From Photobacterium sp. Ph5 (GTDB lineage Bacteria > Pseudomonadota > Gammaproteobacteria > Enterobacterales > Vibrionaceae): a DNA stretch of 64,000 nt. Below are positions 25,697 through 35,087 of the stretch, in pieces. Numbering within the stretch: position 1 is the first letter of the stretch; each line of letters begins with the position of its first letter. Below the pieces are notes generated by a model. It did not search any database. It had not been told where the DNA came from and was given only the letters and a program-made list of their open reading frames with translations. The stretch spans positions 1 to 64,000 of the forward strand of contig NZ_JADQAQ010000020.1 in the NCBI RefSeq assembly GCF_022129445.1, in the 5' to 3' direction. Made by a program: the position numbers and the translations under genes.

Positions 25697-28468
25697 ATGG
25701 CAACTATTCCAGAAAATCCATTGATCCTGATTGATGGATCCTCTTACCTGTATCGTGCTTACCATGCTGCGCCGAATTTCACTAACTCTGACGGTGATCC
25801 AACAGGCGCAATATATGGTGTTGTAAACATGCTACGTAGCATGTTACGTCAATTTTCAACCGAACATATTGCAGTGATCTTTGATGCGAAAGGGAAAACC
25901 TTTCGTGATGATATGTATCCTGAATATAAAGCCAATCGTCCACCGATGCCGGACGATCTTCGCAGTCAGATCGAACCATTGCATGCGGTGATCAAAGCAA
26001 TGGGGCTTCCATTGATCGCGATATCTGGAGTTGAAGCCGATGATGTGATTGGTACGTTATCCACACAAGCATCACAACAAGGTATGCCAGTACTGATCAG
26101 TACAGGTGATAAAGATATGGCTCAGCTGGTGGATCAAAATGTTACTTTGATCAATACCATGACAGATGTCGTGATGGATCCTGCCGGTGTTGTGGATAAG
26201 TTTGGGATCGGTCCTGAGTTGATCATCGACTACCTTGCTCTGATGGGCGATAAAGTGGATAACATTCCTGGCGTACCTGGGGTTGGCGAGAAAACAGCAA
26301 AAGCATTGCTTACCGGTATCGGAGGGTTAGATGCCTTATACGATAATTTAGATGATATTGCTGCTCTCGGTTTCCGTGGTTCAAAAACCATGGCGAAAAA
26401 GCTGATTGATAATAAAGAAGCGGCTTACATGTCATATAAGCTTGCCACCATCAAATTAGATGTTGAGCTAGATGTAACACCTGATGAATTGCGTAAAGGC
26501 GTGCCAGATACAGATGCACTCACCGAGCTGTTTGGTAAGTTACAGTTCCGTCGTTGGTTAACTGAAATGCTTGATGGAAGCGATGGCCGTATTGTTGCTG
26601 ACGAAAAATCAGGTGATGCGCCAACTGAGAAAAAAGCCGTTGCACCAACGATCGATCGTAGTGGGTATGAAACGGTTTTAGATAAAGAAAGCTTTGCAAC
26701 ATGGCTTGAACAATTAAAAGCGGCAGAGGCGTTTGCCTTTGATACCGAAACCGATGGTTTAGATTACATGACGGCGAATGTCGTCGGTGTGTCTTTTGCG
26801 ATTGAAGAAGGTAAAGCGGCTTACGTCCCTGTGGCTCATGATTACCTTGATGCGCCAGCGCAGCTTGATCGTGATTGGGTACTTGAGCAGTTAAAGCCGC
26901 TACTTGAAGATCCAAAACAAGCGAAAATTGGTCAAAATCTTAAGTTTGATGCCAGCATTGTTGCTCGTTATGGCATTGAAATGCAAGGTATTGTGTTCGA
27001 TACAATGCTTGAATCTTATGTGTTTAATAGCGTTGTTGGGCGTCATGATATGGATAGCCTTGCCCTACGTTATTTAGAGCACAAGAATATCAGTTTTGAA
27101 GAAGTTGCAGGTAAAGGTAAAAAGCAGCTAACGTTCAATCAAATCGATTTAGAGCAAGCTGGCCCTTATGCGGCTGAAGATGCTGACATTACTTTGCGTT
27201 TGCACAATACGTTATATCCAAAAGTAGAAGCTGACGACAAGCTTAAGCACGTCTTTGAAACTATCGAAATGCCATTAGTGCCGGTACTTTCACGTATGGA
27301 ACGTACGGGTGTGTATGTCGATAGTATGTTGCTTGGCGCACAATCAACAGAGATCGCTGCTCGACTCGATGAGATTGAGAAAAAAGCGTTTGAAATTGCA
27401 GAGCAAGAATTTAATTTAAGCTCGCCAAAACAGCTTCAAGCGATCTTATTTGAAAAAATGGGATTACCGGTTTTAAAGAAAACGCCATCAGGTACACCGT
27501 CAACCAATGAAGAAGTATTGCAAGAGCTTGCGCTTGATTACCCACTGCCTAAGTTACTCTTGGAATATCGTGGACTTGCAAAACTGAAATCTACTTACAC
27601 CGATAAGTTGCCTAAGATGGTAAATCCAGCAACGGGGCGAGTGCATACTTCTTACCATCAGGCCGTGACTGCAACCGGACGTCTATCATCAAGCGATCCA
27701 AATTTGCAGAATATTCCAGTACGTAATGAAGAAGGTCGTCGTATTCGCCAAGCGTTTGTCGCGCAAAGTGGCTATAAGATCCTAGCAGTCGATTACTCTC
27801 AAATTGAACTACGTATTATGGCGCATTTATCCGGTGATAAAGCATTATTAGATGCCTTCCGTCACGGTAAAGATATCCATGCAGCAACGGCTGCTGAAAT
27901 TCTCAGTTTAGATATCGAAGATGTGAGTAATGAGCAGCGTCGTCGTGCTAAAGCGATTAACTTTGGCTTGATCTATGGTATGAGTGCATTTGGTTTAGCA
28001 AAGCAGCTAGATATGGGACGTAATGAAGCGCAAAACTACATGAATGTGTATTTTGAGCGTTATCCCGGTGTTTTAGAATATATGGAGAGCACGCGCAATG
28101 CGGCTTCAGAGCAAGGTTACGTTGAAACGCTCTTTGGTCGTCGTCTATATCTTCCTGACATTAAATCACGTAATGGTTTACGTCGAAAAGCAGCGGAACG
28201 TGCAGCAATCAATGCGCCAATGCAAGGAACCGCAGCTGATATCATCAAGTTGGCGATGATTGCGGTTGATGCTTGGGTGCAGCAACAACCGGAAGGTGAT
28301 GTACGTTTATTAATGCAAGTACACGATGAATTAGTGTTTGAAGTGAAAGAATCAGTACTTGAAGCGGTAACGGCATCAGTTAAAGCATTAATGGAACAAG
28401 CCGCAACGCTGGATGTACCACTTATCGCTGATACTGGTTACGGTGATAACTGGGATCAAGCGCACTAA
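25697..28468 (+). CDS. polA: DNA polymerase I
   Basis: PolA removes RNA primers and fills gaps. The 923-residue product has all three domains. The 5'-3' exonuclease is N-terminal ([54 protein letters not shown]). The 3'-5' exonuclease has [11 protein letters not shown] and KIGQNLKFD. The polymerase domain has [51 protein letters not shown] (O helix) and [11 protein letters not shown] at the C-terminus. The proofreading Asp and Glu are intact. It stands alone and is followed by Spot 42 as in E. coli. Confidence 0.98.
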   Translation: MATIPENPLILIDGSSYLYRAYHAAPNFTNSDGDPTGAIYGVVNMLRSMLRQFSTEHIAVIFDAKGKTFRDDMYPEYKANRPPMPDDLRSQIEPLHAVIKAMGLPLIAISGVEADDVIGTLSTQASQQGMPVLISTGDKDMAQLVDQNVTLINTMTDVVMDPAGVVDKFGIGPELIIDYLALMGDKVDNIPGVPGVGEKTAKALLTGIGGLDALYDNLDDIAALGFRGSKTMAKKLIDNKEAAYMSYKLATIKLDVELDVTPDELRKGVPDTDALTELFGKLQFRRWLTEMLDGSDGRIVADEKSGDAPTEKKAVAPTIDRSGYETVLDKESFATWLEQLKAAEAFAFDTETDGLDYMTANVVGVSFAIEEGKAAYVPVAHDYLDAPAQLDRDWVLEQLKPLLEDPKQAKIGQNLKFDASIVARYGIEMQGIVFDTMLESYVFNSVVGRHDMDSLALRYLEHKNISFEEVAGKGKKQLTFNQIDLEQAGPYAAEDADITLRLHNTLYPKVEADDKLKHVFETIEMPLVPVLSRMERTGVYVDSMLLGAQSTEIAARLDEIEKKAFEIAEQEFNLSSPKQLQAILFEKMGLPVLKKTPSGTPSTNEEVLQELALDYPLPKLLLEYRGLAKLKSTYTDKLPKMVNPATGRVHTSYHQAVTATGRLSSSDPNLQNIPVRNEEGRRIRQAFVAQSGYKILAVDYSQIELRIMAHLSGDKALLDAFRHGKDIHAATAAEILSLDIEDVSNEQRRRAKAINFGLIYGMSAFGLAKQLDMGRNEAQNYMNVYFERYPGVLEYMESTRNAASEQGYVETLFGRRLYLPDIKSRNGLRRKAAERAAINAPMQGTAADIIKLAMIAVDAWVQQQPEGDVRLLMQVHDELVFEVKESVLEAVTASVKALMEQAATLDVPLIADTGYGDNWDQAH
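26057..26065 (+). promoter_or_regulatory. DnaA box inside the start of polA
   Basis: A perfect TTATCCACA about 360 bases into polA. It may be chance, but paired with the box upstream of the gene it deserves a note. Confidence 0.35.
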
Positions 28469-28499
28469 TATTTATTGGTAATAATCAAAATAATGATAA

Positions 28500-28529
28500 A
28501 TAGTCAGCACGATGCTGGCTATTTTTTTT
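28500..28529 (+). terminator. Terminator of polA
   Basis: AGTCAGCA, loop CGA, TGCTGGCT (one G-T pair), then TATTTTTTTT. Confidence 0.85.
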
Positions 28530-28642
28530 GTTAAAAATAAGCGACAAATAAAAACCAATATGTAAAATTTACTTACAACAAAGTGAAAAAAAACTACATT
28601 TAGGGGTTCCAAAAACTGCACGTTTGATATACAGTTATAGGC

Positions 28643-28750
28643 GTAGGGTACAGAGGTAAGATGTTCTATCTTTCAGACCTTTTGTTTCACGTTATTGGAT
28701 TTGGCTGATTCAGCCGCCCTGGTCTCACTTTGGACCGGGGCGTTTTTTAT
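28643..28750 (+). ncRNA. spf: Spot 42 small RNA
   Basis: Starts GTAGGGTACAGAGGTAAGAT, then GTTCTATCTTTCAGACCTTT, the near-invariant 5' half of Spot 42. It ends with a GGTC/GACC hairpin, GGGGCG and TTTTTTATT. Length is about 108 nt. Spot 42 is an Hfq-dependent sRNA repressing carbon-use genes; in E. coli it is itself repressed by cAMP-CRP. Position directly downstream of polA and before engB matches E. coli. The likely -10 region is TATACAGT at 28628-28635. Confidence 0.95.
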
Positions 28751-28985
28751 TGTGCGCTCGAAAACTTTTTCTCTTCGTTTATACCTTTCTTTTTTATCTG
28801 TTATTACTAATTTCTTTTTAGTTTTCTCGCTTTGAGCTAATTATCAATCAAATTGTGGTTATTCATTGCTCGATTCAATCTTTTTCGCTTGTCTGTTGGT
28901 CTATTTTTCTCTTTATTTTCTTTTTAGTTGTTATTTTTTAGAGTAAATACTTTAAAAAATAAAAACAGCCGTTATACTAAAAAAA
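28751..28985. other. T-rich intergenic stretch after Spot 42
   Basis: No open frame or hairpin that I would support is seen here apart from a -10-like TATACT at 28973-28978, which could drive the next candidate RNA. Confidence 0.5.
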
Positions 28986-29085
28986 GCTTCTTGTTCATAT
29001 TTGCTGTTAGTGCTGATGACATTATTAGCCGTTCAACAAATCCATGAAATAACCATTCCTAAATTATTGGGGGTGGTTTTTTTTT
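28986..29085 (+). ncRNA. Candidate small RNA downstream of Spot 42
   Basis: About 100 nt between a consensus-like -10 (TATACT, 28973-28978) and a terminator. The terminator has AACCATTCC (29051-29059) pairing with GGGGTGGTT (29070-29078), with nine T at 29077-29085, and no gene on the plus strand nearby. A long T-tail after a hairpin is what Hfq-bound sRNAs have. The -35 is poor (CTTTAA), so the promoter is uncertain. I match it to no named sRNA. Confidence 0.45.
29051..29085 (+). terminator. Terminator of the candidate small RNA
   Basis: Nine-base stem AACCATTCC/GGGGTGGTT (two G-T pairs) with a 10-base loop and nine T. Confidence 0.7.
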
Positions 29086-29232
29086 GCTTTTTTTTAGTCA
29101 AATAGTGTTGTAATAAACTTCCAAAAAGAAAAGTAGCTTATTAACATTTTACGTTGTTATTTTGTTAATAAAATAATGTTCTGAGTAAGAATAGCTTGAC
29201 CAATATTTATATCGGAATTGAGAGAATAAATA

Positions 29233-29383
29233 GGTGGGGAGTCGCAAAAAAGTATGTAAATCTAGTCATAGGAAGGCAAGATATTGCGTTAAGGGTGGAA
29301 ATCATTATTGTTCGTTGCACAAAACTAAAATGACCTCCTATTTCTCTCTTTACTTGCCCCACCGAGATGGTGGGGAATTTTTA
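29233..29383 (+). ncRNA. Candidate structured RNA before engB with two exclusive folds
   Basis: The 3' end is a strong plus-strand terminator (CCCCACC/GGTGGGG, then ATTTTTA). A copy of GGTGGGG at 29233-29239 can instead pair with the same CCCCACC, and inside it ATAGGA-A-GG (29268-29276) pairs with CCTCCTAT (29334-29341). The two folds exclude each other, as in attenuators and riboswitches. No plus-strand gene follows before 30251 (engB is on the other strand). It could be a stand-alone structured RNA. A promoter is not convincing; TTGACC at 29196-29201 lacks a good -10. Confidence 0.35.
29357..29383 (+). terminator. Plus-strand terminator before engB
   Basis: CCCCACC, loop, GGTGGGG and TTTTT. 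On the minus strand no T-run follows, so it is directional and does not end engB. Confidence 0.75.
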
Positions 29384-29418
29384 TAGCTCCAATCCTTAGA
29401 GCTACATCAACAACCAAG

Positions 29419-30108
29419 TTACTCGTTGTCTTCTTCTACTTGCTCTGGGAAAGCATCATCACCACCAGCAAGCACACGTTGGCGCTCTAACTCTGGTGCG
29501 TACCACTCATCTAATTTTCGACGAACTTGATCAACACCAATACCTTTTAATGAAGAGAAAGCTTCAACTTGTACGTCACCTTCTAATTCTTTAGTCATTT
29601 GGCGGATTTTTAACACCTGCGCTTTACGAGCACCACTTTTCAATTTATCTGCTTTAGTCAGTAATACCAGCACGGGTAAACGACTTTCAAGTGCCCAATT
29701 AATCATCTGTTGGTCAAGATCTTTCATTGGGTGACGGATATCCATCAATACCACAAGACCTTGTAAGCACTCACGGCGCTGAAGGTATTCTCCTAATGAC
29801 TTCTGCCACTTTAATTTCATTTCAAGAGGGACTTGTGCAAAACCGTAGCCAGGTAAATCGATGAGGTTACAGCCTTGAACCACTTCAAACATATTGATCA
29901 GCTGAGTACGACCAGGCGTTTTTGAAGTACGTGCTAGCCCTTTTTGATCGGTTAGGCGATTTAGGGCACTCGACTTACCCGCGTTAGAGCGACCAGCAAA
30001 TGCAATCTCAACGCCTGCATCTTGCGGCAAGTGACGAATATCCGGTGCACTTGTGATAAAACTTGTATTTCTGTAGTTGAGAGGTTGATTCACTGTTAAC
30101 TCCGTCAA
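29419..30108 (-). CDS. engB: Ribosome-biogenesis GTPase EngB (YihA/YsxC)
   Basis: An essential small GTPase for 50S assembly. The 229-residue protein has G1 GRSNAGKS at residues 39-46, G2 region [13 protein letters not shown]3 DLPGYGFA, G4 LTKADKL and G5 AFSSLKGIG. The C-terminal tail is acidic (EQVEEDNE). It is transcribed against cytochrome c4. Location between Spot 42 and the CsrB/C-type RNA matches E. coli yihA. Confidence 0.96.
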   Translation of the reverse strand: MTELTVNQPLNYRNTSFITSAPDIRHLPQDAGVEIAFAGRSNAGKSSALNRLTDQKGLARTSKTPGRTQLINMFEVVQGCNLIDLPGYGFAQVPLEMKLKWQKSLGEYLQRRECLQGLVVLMDIRHPMKDLDQQMINWALESRLPVLVLLTKADKLKSGARKAQVLKIRQMTKELEGDVQVEAFSSLKGIGVDQVRRKLDEWYAPELERQRVLAGGDDAFPEQVEEDNE

Positions 30109-30250
30109 GTCTTCATGTAGTCGACTGATTACTTTTATGTGAAAATGTGTAAAATATGTTAAACCGAGCTTGGTTTGTGATCGTATTGTATACCATGTAA
30201 CTGAGCATTACTTGTGGTAGTGGAAGCCCTATAATTATAAATGGAATGTC

Positions 30251-30874
30251 ATGAAGAAATTAATATTAATATTAACCCTTCTTGCTAGTTATTCGGCCAC
30301 GGCTGAAGAAGGCAATATCGAAGCAGGTAAATTGAAAGCTGCAACATGTGCCGCCTGTCATGGTACGGATGGCAATGCAGAATTGATGCAGCAATACCCC
30401 AAACTTGCTGGGCAGCATCCTAAATATCTTGAAAAGCAATTAAAAGAATTTAAGTTAGCAATGACCTCTGGTGGAGAAAAAGGACGTAACGATCCTGTGA
30501 TGGGGGGTATGGCAATGTCACTATCTGAACAAGATATGGCAGATATCGCTGCTTATTTCTCTTCTCTACCTATTTCTGATAACACCTCTTCAGAAGAGTC
30601 AATTGAAGTCGCGCAACAGCTTTACCGTTTTGGCGATGCTGAACGTGGTATTGCAGCATGTATTGCGTGCCATGGTCCTCGTGGTAATGGTACGAGTTTA
30701 TCAGGATTCCCTAAAATCTCTGGTCAAAATGCGGAATACGTAAAACTTCAACTGGAAAAATTCCGTTCAGGTGATCGTGCTAATGATATGAACGCGATGA
30801 TGCGTTCGGTTGCTGCAAAATTAAGTGATGATGAAATTAATGCGTTGTCACAATATGTCGGCGGCTTGCACTAA
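30251..30874 (+). CDS. Dihaem cytochrome c4
   Basis: A 207-residue periplasmic electron carrier. A Sec signal (MKKLILILTLLASYSATA) is followed by two c-type haem domains. CAACH has Cys33, Cys36 and His37; CIACH has Cys137, Cys140 and His141. Met ligands are likely in the DPVMGGMAMS and MNAMMRSVA segments. Duplicated GQHPKYLEKQLKEF / GQNAEYVKLQLEKF stretches confirm the internal repeat of cytochrome c4. It donates electrons to terminal oxidases, often cbb3-type. It belongs to the same family as V. cholerae and Pseudomonas cc4. Confidence 0.93.
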   Translation: MKKLILILTLLASYSATAEEGNIEAGKLKAATCAACHGTDGNAELMQQYPKLAGQHPKYLEKQLKEFKLAMTSGGEKGRNDPVMGGMAMSLSEQDMADIAAYFSSLPISDNTSSEESIEVAQQLYRFGDAERGIAACIACHGPRGNGTSLSGFPKISGQNAEYVKLQLEKFRSGDRANDMNAMMRSVAAKLSDDEINALSQYVGGLH

Positions 30875-30896
30875 TATCGCTTGATCCGAATTGAAA

Positions 30897-30922
30897 AAAG
30901 CAGCCTTTTGGCTGCTTTTTTA
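30897..30922 (+). terminator. Terminator of the cytochrome c4 gene
   Basis: AAAAGCAGCC, loop TTTT, GGCTGCTTTTTTA. It is also symmetric enough to work on the other strand. Confidence 0.9.
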
Positions 30923-31005
30923 TTATCTATTAATTATCGTTTTACATCTTTTGTTGATTCATTCTACAAGACTATTTTTACTTCTGTCTTATTTGCTCAA
31001 CAGCT

Positions 31006-31023
31006 TGTAAGAGATCTGCCATT
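31006..31023. promoter_or_regulatory. UvrY/VarA (GacA) box upstream of the CsrB/C-type RNA
   Basis: TGTAAGAGATCTGCCATT keeps the left half TGTAAGAGATC of the known GacA/UvrY 18-mer TGTAAGAGATCTCTTACA. It lies about 155 bases before the estimated RNA start, similar to the distance in E. coli csrB. VarS/VarA activation is the likely control. Confidence 0.65.
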
Positions 31024-31170
31024 TGTTATGGTTTTTTTTGCTCGATATTTTGTAGTTAAAAAAATAATAACTATTGATAACAATGAGTTGCTATTGCTTG
31101 GTGGTTTGTGCTTTTAAAAATGTGATATCAGTACATTGTTTCAGTTTTTGGTTACTGTAAATTATCTCGT

Positions 31171-31624
31171 GTCGACAGGGAGAGCGACAATGGATGGAAG
31201 CGCTAGGATGGCATGAGCAGGAGCTCGAAGGATCACAGGAAGTCTAGTTAGGATGACTAGGGTTGACGCAAGATGCGGATTGGATTGTCAGGAAGACACT
31301 TACGGATAAGATTTTGCAATGACATGATGTCGAAGCAAGAAGTGGTACGTAACGGATAACGTGCTCACAAGGATGGTGTCATTATTATCAGGATGATAGT
31401 AAGCGAAAGGGAACGCCAACTCAGGATGAGTTGAATTGCTATGGATAGGACACGGAAGAGTAAAACTCATCAGGATGATGACGAACAACAAGTTCGCAAG
31501 GAAAGCACTAATAACAAAAGGAACGTTGCTTAACCGGGATGTTACACGCTAGTTAGGATGACTAGACAGAATATAAGCCAGTGGCTTACATATAGAGCGA
31601 TAGGTGTAAACCTATCGCTTTTTT
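31171..31624 (+). ncRNA. csrB: CsrB/CsrC-family regulatory RNA
   Basis: About 454 nt with more than twenty GGA motifs, often AGGATG or CAGGA in small hairpin loops (for example CTAGT-TAGGATG-ACTAG, twice). The 5' end GTCGACAGGGAG matches that of E. coli CsrB. The 3' end is a terminator (AGCGATAGG/CCTATCGCT plus T5). It sequesters the CsrA protein and so relieves CsrA repression of biofilm, glycogen and virulence genes. Its position between engB and yihI matches csrC in E. coli, so it may be called either. Vibrio species have several such genes. Confidence 0.9.
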
Positions 31625-31822
31625 CTTTTTAAACCTTTCTATTATCTGCATTATAAACAAGTTAACTTGTTGATCTTTTATCTATCTTTATCGTATTTCC
31701 AGATAAAATTGCACAATTTGTCGGCAAAACTACATCTTGATCGCGATTGGGTATAGAATAGCTCGCTCGATTTTACACCAGTTCCGATTTTGCTAATGAT
31801 CGGCAACACCGGAGATATGATC

Positions 31823-32464
31823 ATGCAACCATGTCCACTATGTCATAGTGAGCAGCCTGGAATATTTGTTGAAGATAAAAATCGCCGTTATTTCCGTTGT
31901 CAGCACTGTGCACTAATTTTTGCCGATCCTGAGGCTCAATTATCACCAGAGCAAGAAAAAGCGGTTTATGATCAACATCAAAATAATCCTGATGATATGG
32001 GGTATCGCCAATTTTTAGGTCGTTTAGCGACGCCATTAGTGGAACGTTTATCCCAAGGGTCATTAACGGGGTTAGATTTTGGTAGTGGCCCAGGCCCAAC
32101 ACTTTCGATTATGTTGGAAGAAATGGGATATAATATGACGATCTATGACCCGTATTTTGCACCCGATCATAGTGTATTAACGCACCAATATGACTTTGTT
32201 ACTTGTACCGAAGCCATAGAACATTTTAATCAGCCTGCGAAGGAATGGGGGCTGCTGCTGAGTATGATTAAACCTGGCGGATGGCTAGGATTAATGACAA
32301 AGCTAGCAACCGATGCCGAAGCGTTTACACGTTGGCATTACAAGAACGATCCAACCCACGTTAGTTTCTTTAGTCGCGATACGTTCCGTTTTTTAGCGCA
32401 ACGTGATGGCTTAGAAGTTGAGTTTGTTGGAAATGATGTGATTTTGCTGAGGAAAACCCAGTAA
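31823..32464 (+). CDS. Class I SAM-dependent methyltransferase with N-terminal zinc ribbon
   Basis: A 213-residue protein. Residues 3-36 form a zinc-ribbon-like pair: CPLC near the N-terminus and CQHC about 25 residues later. The SAM-binding motif I GLDFGSGPGPTLSIM is followed by YDPYFAPD and YDFVTCTEAIEHF, then LLSMIKPGGWLGLMT. Its substrate is unknown. I start at the ATG at 31823 because GGAG sits eight bases upstream. It is followed without a gap by yihI (stop and start overlap by one base). Confidence 0.88.
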   Translation: MQPCPLCHSEQPGIFVEDKNRRYFRCQHCALIFADPEAQLSPEQEKAVYDQHQNNPDDMGYRQFLGRLATPLVERLSQGSLTGLDFGSGPGPTLSIMLEEMGYNMTIYDPYFAPDHSVLTHQYDFVTCTEAIEHFNQPAKEWGLLLSMIKPGGWLGLMTKLATDAEAFTRWHYKNDPTHVSFFSRDTFRFLAQRDGLEVEFVGNDVILLRKTQ

Positions 32465-33009
32465 TGACCCGTAAGAAAAGAGGCCGTAAGGTTGGCTCTG
32501 AAGGCCCAGCGGTATACCGTGATAAAACGCCCAACCAATTAGAGATTGAATCTCGCCAGCGCCAAAAAGCGAAAAAGCGTAAAGGCTTAAAAACTGGTAG
32601 CCGCCATTCTGCCGTTGAAGAAACTAAGCAGCGTAATGCCGCGCAGAAAAAAGACCCACGTCTTGGTAGTAAAAAACCAATTCCTTTGATCGTTGAGCCT
32701 AAAAAGCCGATGACCAAACAACAACGTCGTTTAACAGCAGAGCAAGAATTAGCGATGCTTGAAAATGACGCTCAGTTGATGGTTCTTCTTGATCGTTTAG
32801 ATGCTGGCGAAAAGTTAGGGGCTGGCTTGCAAAAACAAGTTGACCAAAAACTGGATCGTATTGAGCAGCTAATGAAGCAGCTTGGTTTGATGGAAGAAGA
32901 TAACGTTGAGTTGTTCGAGGAAGATGAATACCGCCCAGCGGTTAAATCTGATGATGATTTACTCGATCAATTTGAAAAGATGGATTTAGATAAGTTCGGT
33001 AAGGAGTAA
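32464..33009 (+). CDS. yihI: Der GTPase-activating protein YihI
   Basis: A 181-residue basic then acidic protein. The N-terminus is Lys/Arg-rich (MTRKKRGRKVGSEGPAVYRD) and the C-terminus acidic (EEDNVELFEEDEYRP), as in YihI. YihI stimulates the ribosome-assembly GTPase Der and acts in 50S maturation. It sits in the E. coli order (yihA, RNA, yihI, hemN). Coupled to the methyltransferase by stop/start overlap and to the next gene by three bases. Confidence 0.93.
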   Translation: MTRKKRGRKVGSEGPAVYRDKTPNQLEIESRQRQKAKKRKGLKTGSRHSAVEETKQRNAAQKKDPRLGSKKPIPLIVEPKKPMTKQQRRLTAEQELAMLENDAQLMVLLDRLDAGEKLGAGLQKQVDQKLDRIEQLMKQLGLMEEDNVELFEEDEYRPAVKSDDDLLDQFEKMDLDKFGKE

Positions 33010-33012
33010 CCG

Positions 33013-33492
33013 TTGCAGGATTTGACGCTTCTGCTTGTTATTGGTGGCACAATTGTGACCGCACTTGGTATTTATGCGGGTATGTTACTCGTAAAGCTAT
33101 ACCAACAAAATCAACGCCATAAAGTTTTTTTAGCCCGTGCTGAAGCGCAGCAAAAAGAGGCGATAGAAACGCGTAATAATACGATTTTAGAGAGCGTTTA
33201 TGTGATAGCCGCTGCCACCAAGCAAGGACAATGTGATTTGTCTGAAGCGGCGATTCGTTTGTATAAGTTGATGGAAGCCTTGCAGGCGGATAAGAGCGTA
33301 GATTTCGCAGCAACTTATCCAGCTATTACAGAGCTGTATGAGGTGGTGAAAGAAATGCCTCGCGGTGAAGCGCGTCAACAAACAGAAAAACGCACACGTA
33401 TGCGTTTTGATCTGGAGCGAATGAAGGCTGAAACCCGATTACAAGAAACTATTGCCATCGAGCTTGATGCCATCCTGTCTACGAAGTCTTAA
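33013..33492 (+). CDS. DUF2489 membrane-anchored protein
   Basis: A 159-residue protein with one N-terminal membrane helix (LTLLLVIGGTIVTALGIYAGMLLV) and then a cytosolic helical domain. The latter has GQCDLSEAAIRLYKLMEAL and YPAITELYEVVKEMPRGEAR, the DUF2489 signature. Function unknown. It starts at TTG 33013 with AAGGAG seven bases upstream. It follows yihI closely and precedes hemN; this order is conserved in Vibrionaceae. Confidence 0.85.
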   Translation: MQDLTLLLVIGGTIVTALGIYAGMLLVKLYQQNQRHKVFLARAEAQQKEAIETRNNTILESVYVIAAATKQGQCDLSEAAIRLYKLMEALQADKSVDFAATYPAITELYEVVKEMPRGEARQQTEKRTRMRFDLERMKAETRLQETIAIELDAILSTKS

Positions 33493-33510
33493 TGACTTGA
33501 TCTGAACTAT

Positions 33511-33547
33511 TACAGTCATCGTTTAATCTGATTAGGCGATGACTGTA
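33511..33547 (+). terminator. Hairpin after DUF2489, weak terminator
   Basis: TACAGTCATCG and CGATGACTGTA form an 11-base stem around 15 bases. The T-run after it is poor (TTGTCTT), so termination may be partial. Confidence 0.5.
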
Positions 33548-33632
33548 TTGTCTTATAAACTATAAGTGTTATTCGTTTTACTATCATTGTACGTTTAACT
33601 CTTTATTCTCCCTACAATATTGGAAATATGTC

Positions 33633-35006
33633 ATGTCAAATGAGCAGATTATTTGGGATCAGGCCCTGATTGAAAAGTACAACTACTCAGGTCCGCGTTA
33701 TACCTCTTACCCAACTGCATTAGAGTTTAATGAAGCGTTCACGTCTGCTGAATTTGAGATGGCATGTAAGCAATACCCTGATCGTAAGTTATCACTTTAT
33801 ATTCATATCCCATTTTGTCATAAGCTTTGTTACTACTGCGGTTGTAATAAAATTATTACCCGCCATCAGCATAAAGCGGATGACTATTTGGATAAGCTAG
33901 AACAAGAAATTAAACAACGTGCGACCTTATTGGGTGATCGTCAAGTGAGTCAATTGCACTGGGGCGGCGGTACACCGACGTTCTTAACTGCTGAGCAAAT
34001 TAGCCGTCTAATGAACAGCCTACGAGCATCATTTAATTTTGATGAAGATGCCGAGATCAGTATTGAAGTTGATCCACGTGAAATTGAACTCGATATTCTT
34101 GACCACTTGCGAAGTGAAGGCTTTAACCGTTTAAGTATCGGTGTACAAGATTTTAATAAAGACGTGCAAAAGCTGGTTAACCGTGAGCAAGATGAAGCGT
34201 TTATCTTTGCGATGGTTGAGCGTGCACGTGAGTTGGGCTTCCGTTCAACGAACCTTGATTTGATCTACGGCTTACCGCTACAAAATCGTGAAATGTTTGC
34301 GAAAACATTAGAGCAAGTACTGGCGATGAATCCGGGACGTTTGTCGGTGTTTAACTACGCCCACATGCCTAAATTGTTTGCAGCACAACGTAAGATTAGC
34401 GAAGAGCTATTACCAAGTGCCAAAGAGAAGTTAGGCATCTTGCAAGATACCATTGCGACGTTGACTGGGGCAGGATACCAATTTATTGGTATGGATCACT
34501 TTGCAAAACCGGATGATGAATTAGCGATTGCACAGCGCGAAGGTATTTTGCACCGTAATTTCCAAGGTTACACCACTCAAGGTGAGTGTGATTTATTAGG
34601 TATGGGTGTATCAGCTATTTCTATGATTGGCGATTGCTATGCGCAAAACCAAAAAGAGTTAAAGCACTACTACCGCGATATTGAAGAAAAACAAAACGCA
34701 CTATGGAAAGGGGTCTCGCTAGATGCCGACGACTTACTGCGTCGTGAAGTGATCAAAGCCCTAATTTGTAATTTTCAGCTGGATAAAAAAGCGATTGAAA
34801 CGGAATTTAATATCAATTTCGATCAGTATTTTGCTGAAGACTTGGCGTTGTTAAAAACCTTTATTAATGATGAGTTAGTATCAGTTGATGAGCAACATAT
34901 TTTTGTTGAACTTAAAGGTCGCCTATTGATCCGTAATATTTGTATGTGTTTTGATAAATATTTACGTGATCGTGCCCGTCAGCAACAGTTCTCACGTGTG
35001 ATTTAA
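33633..35006 (+). CDS. hemN: Oxygen-independent coproporphyrinogen III oxidase
   Basis: HemN oxidises coproporphyrinogen III to protoporphyrinogen IX without oxygen, using radical SAM chemistry. The 457-residue protein has the [4Fe-4S] motif at Cys62, Cys66, Cys69 (IPFCHKLCYYCGCNK) with an extra Cys71. It also has the radical SAM glycine stretch LHWGGGTPTFL, EVDPREI, IGVQDFN and the HemN C-terminus. It is distinct from hemC-D-X-Y in the same window but belongs to the same pathway. It is monocistronic between the hairpin and the following terminator. Confidence 0.96.
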   Translation: MSNEQIIWDQALIEKYNYSGPRYTSYPTALEFNEAFTSAEFEMACKQYPDRKLSLYIHIPFCHKLCYYCGCNKIITRHQHKADDYLDKLEQEIKQRATLLGDRQVSQLHWGGGTPTFLTAEQISRLMNSLRASFNFDEDAEISIEVDPREIELDILDHLRSEGFNRLSIGVQDFNKDVQKLVNREQDEAFIFAMVERARELGFRSTNLDLIYGLPLQNREMFAKTLEQVLAMNPGRLSVFNYAHMPKLFAAQRKISEELLPSAKEKLGILQDTIATLTGAGYQFIGMDHFAKPDDELAIAQREGILHRNFQGYTTQGECDLLGMGVSAISMIGDCYAQNQKELKHYYRDIEEKQNALWKGVSLDADDLLRREVIKALICNFQLDKKAIETEFNINFDQYFAEDLALLKTFINDELVSVDEQHIFVELKGRLLIRNICMCFDKYLRDRARQQQFSRVI

Positions 35007-35026
35007 TCTCTCGGTATAAAAATTAG

Positions 35027-35064
35027 AAAAGCCCCATTCAAGTCGTACTTGAATGGGGCTTTTT
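35027..35064. terminator. Terminator between hemN and add
   Basis: AAAAGCCCCATTCAAG, loop TCGTA, CTTGAATGGGGCTTTTT. It is nearly symmetric and serves both convergent genes. Confidence 0.92.
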
Positions 35065-35087
35065 GTTATTCGATGTTCATCACATCA

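Noticed and set aside
30881-31117. Plus-strand frame of 78 codons after cytochrome c4
   Set aside because: It runs through the cytochrome c4 terminator, has a non-ATG start without a Shine-Dalgarno and overlaps the UvrY box and csrB upstream region. Treated as non-coding.
31300-31491. Minus-strand frame inside the CsrB/C-type RNA
   Set aside because: The region is clearly the repeated GGA-rich RNA; the frame is a by-product.
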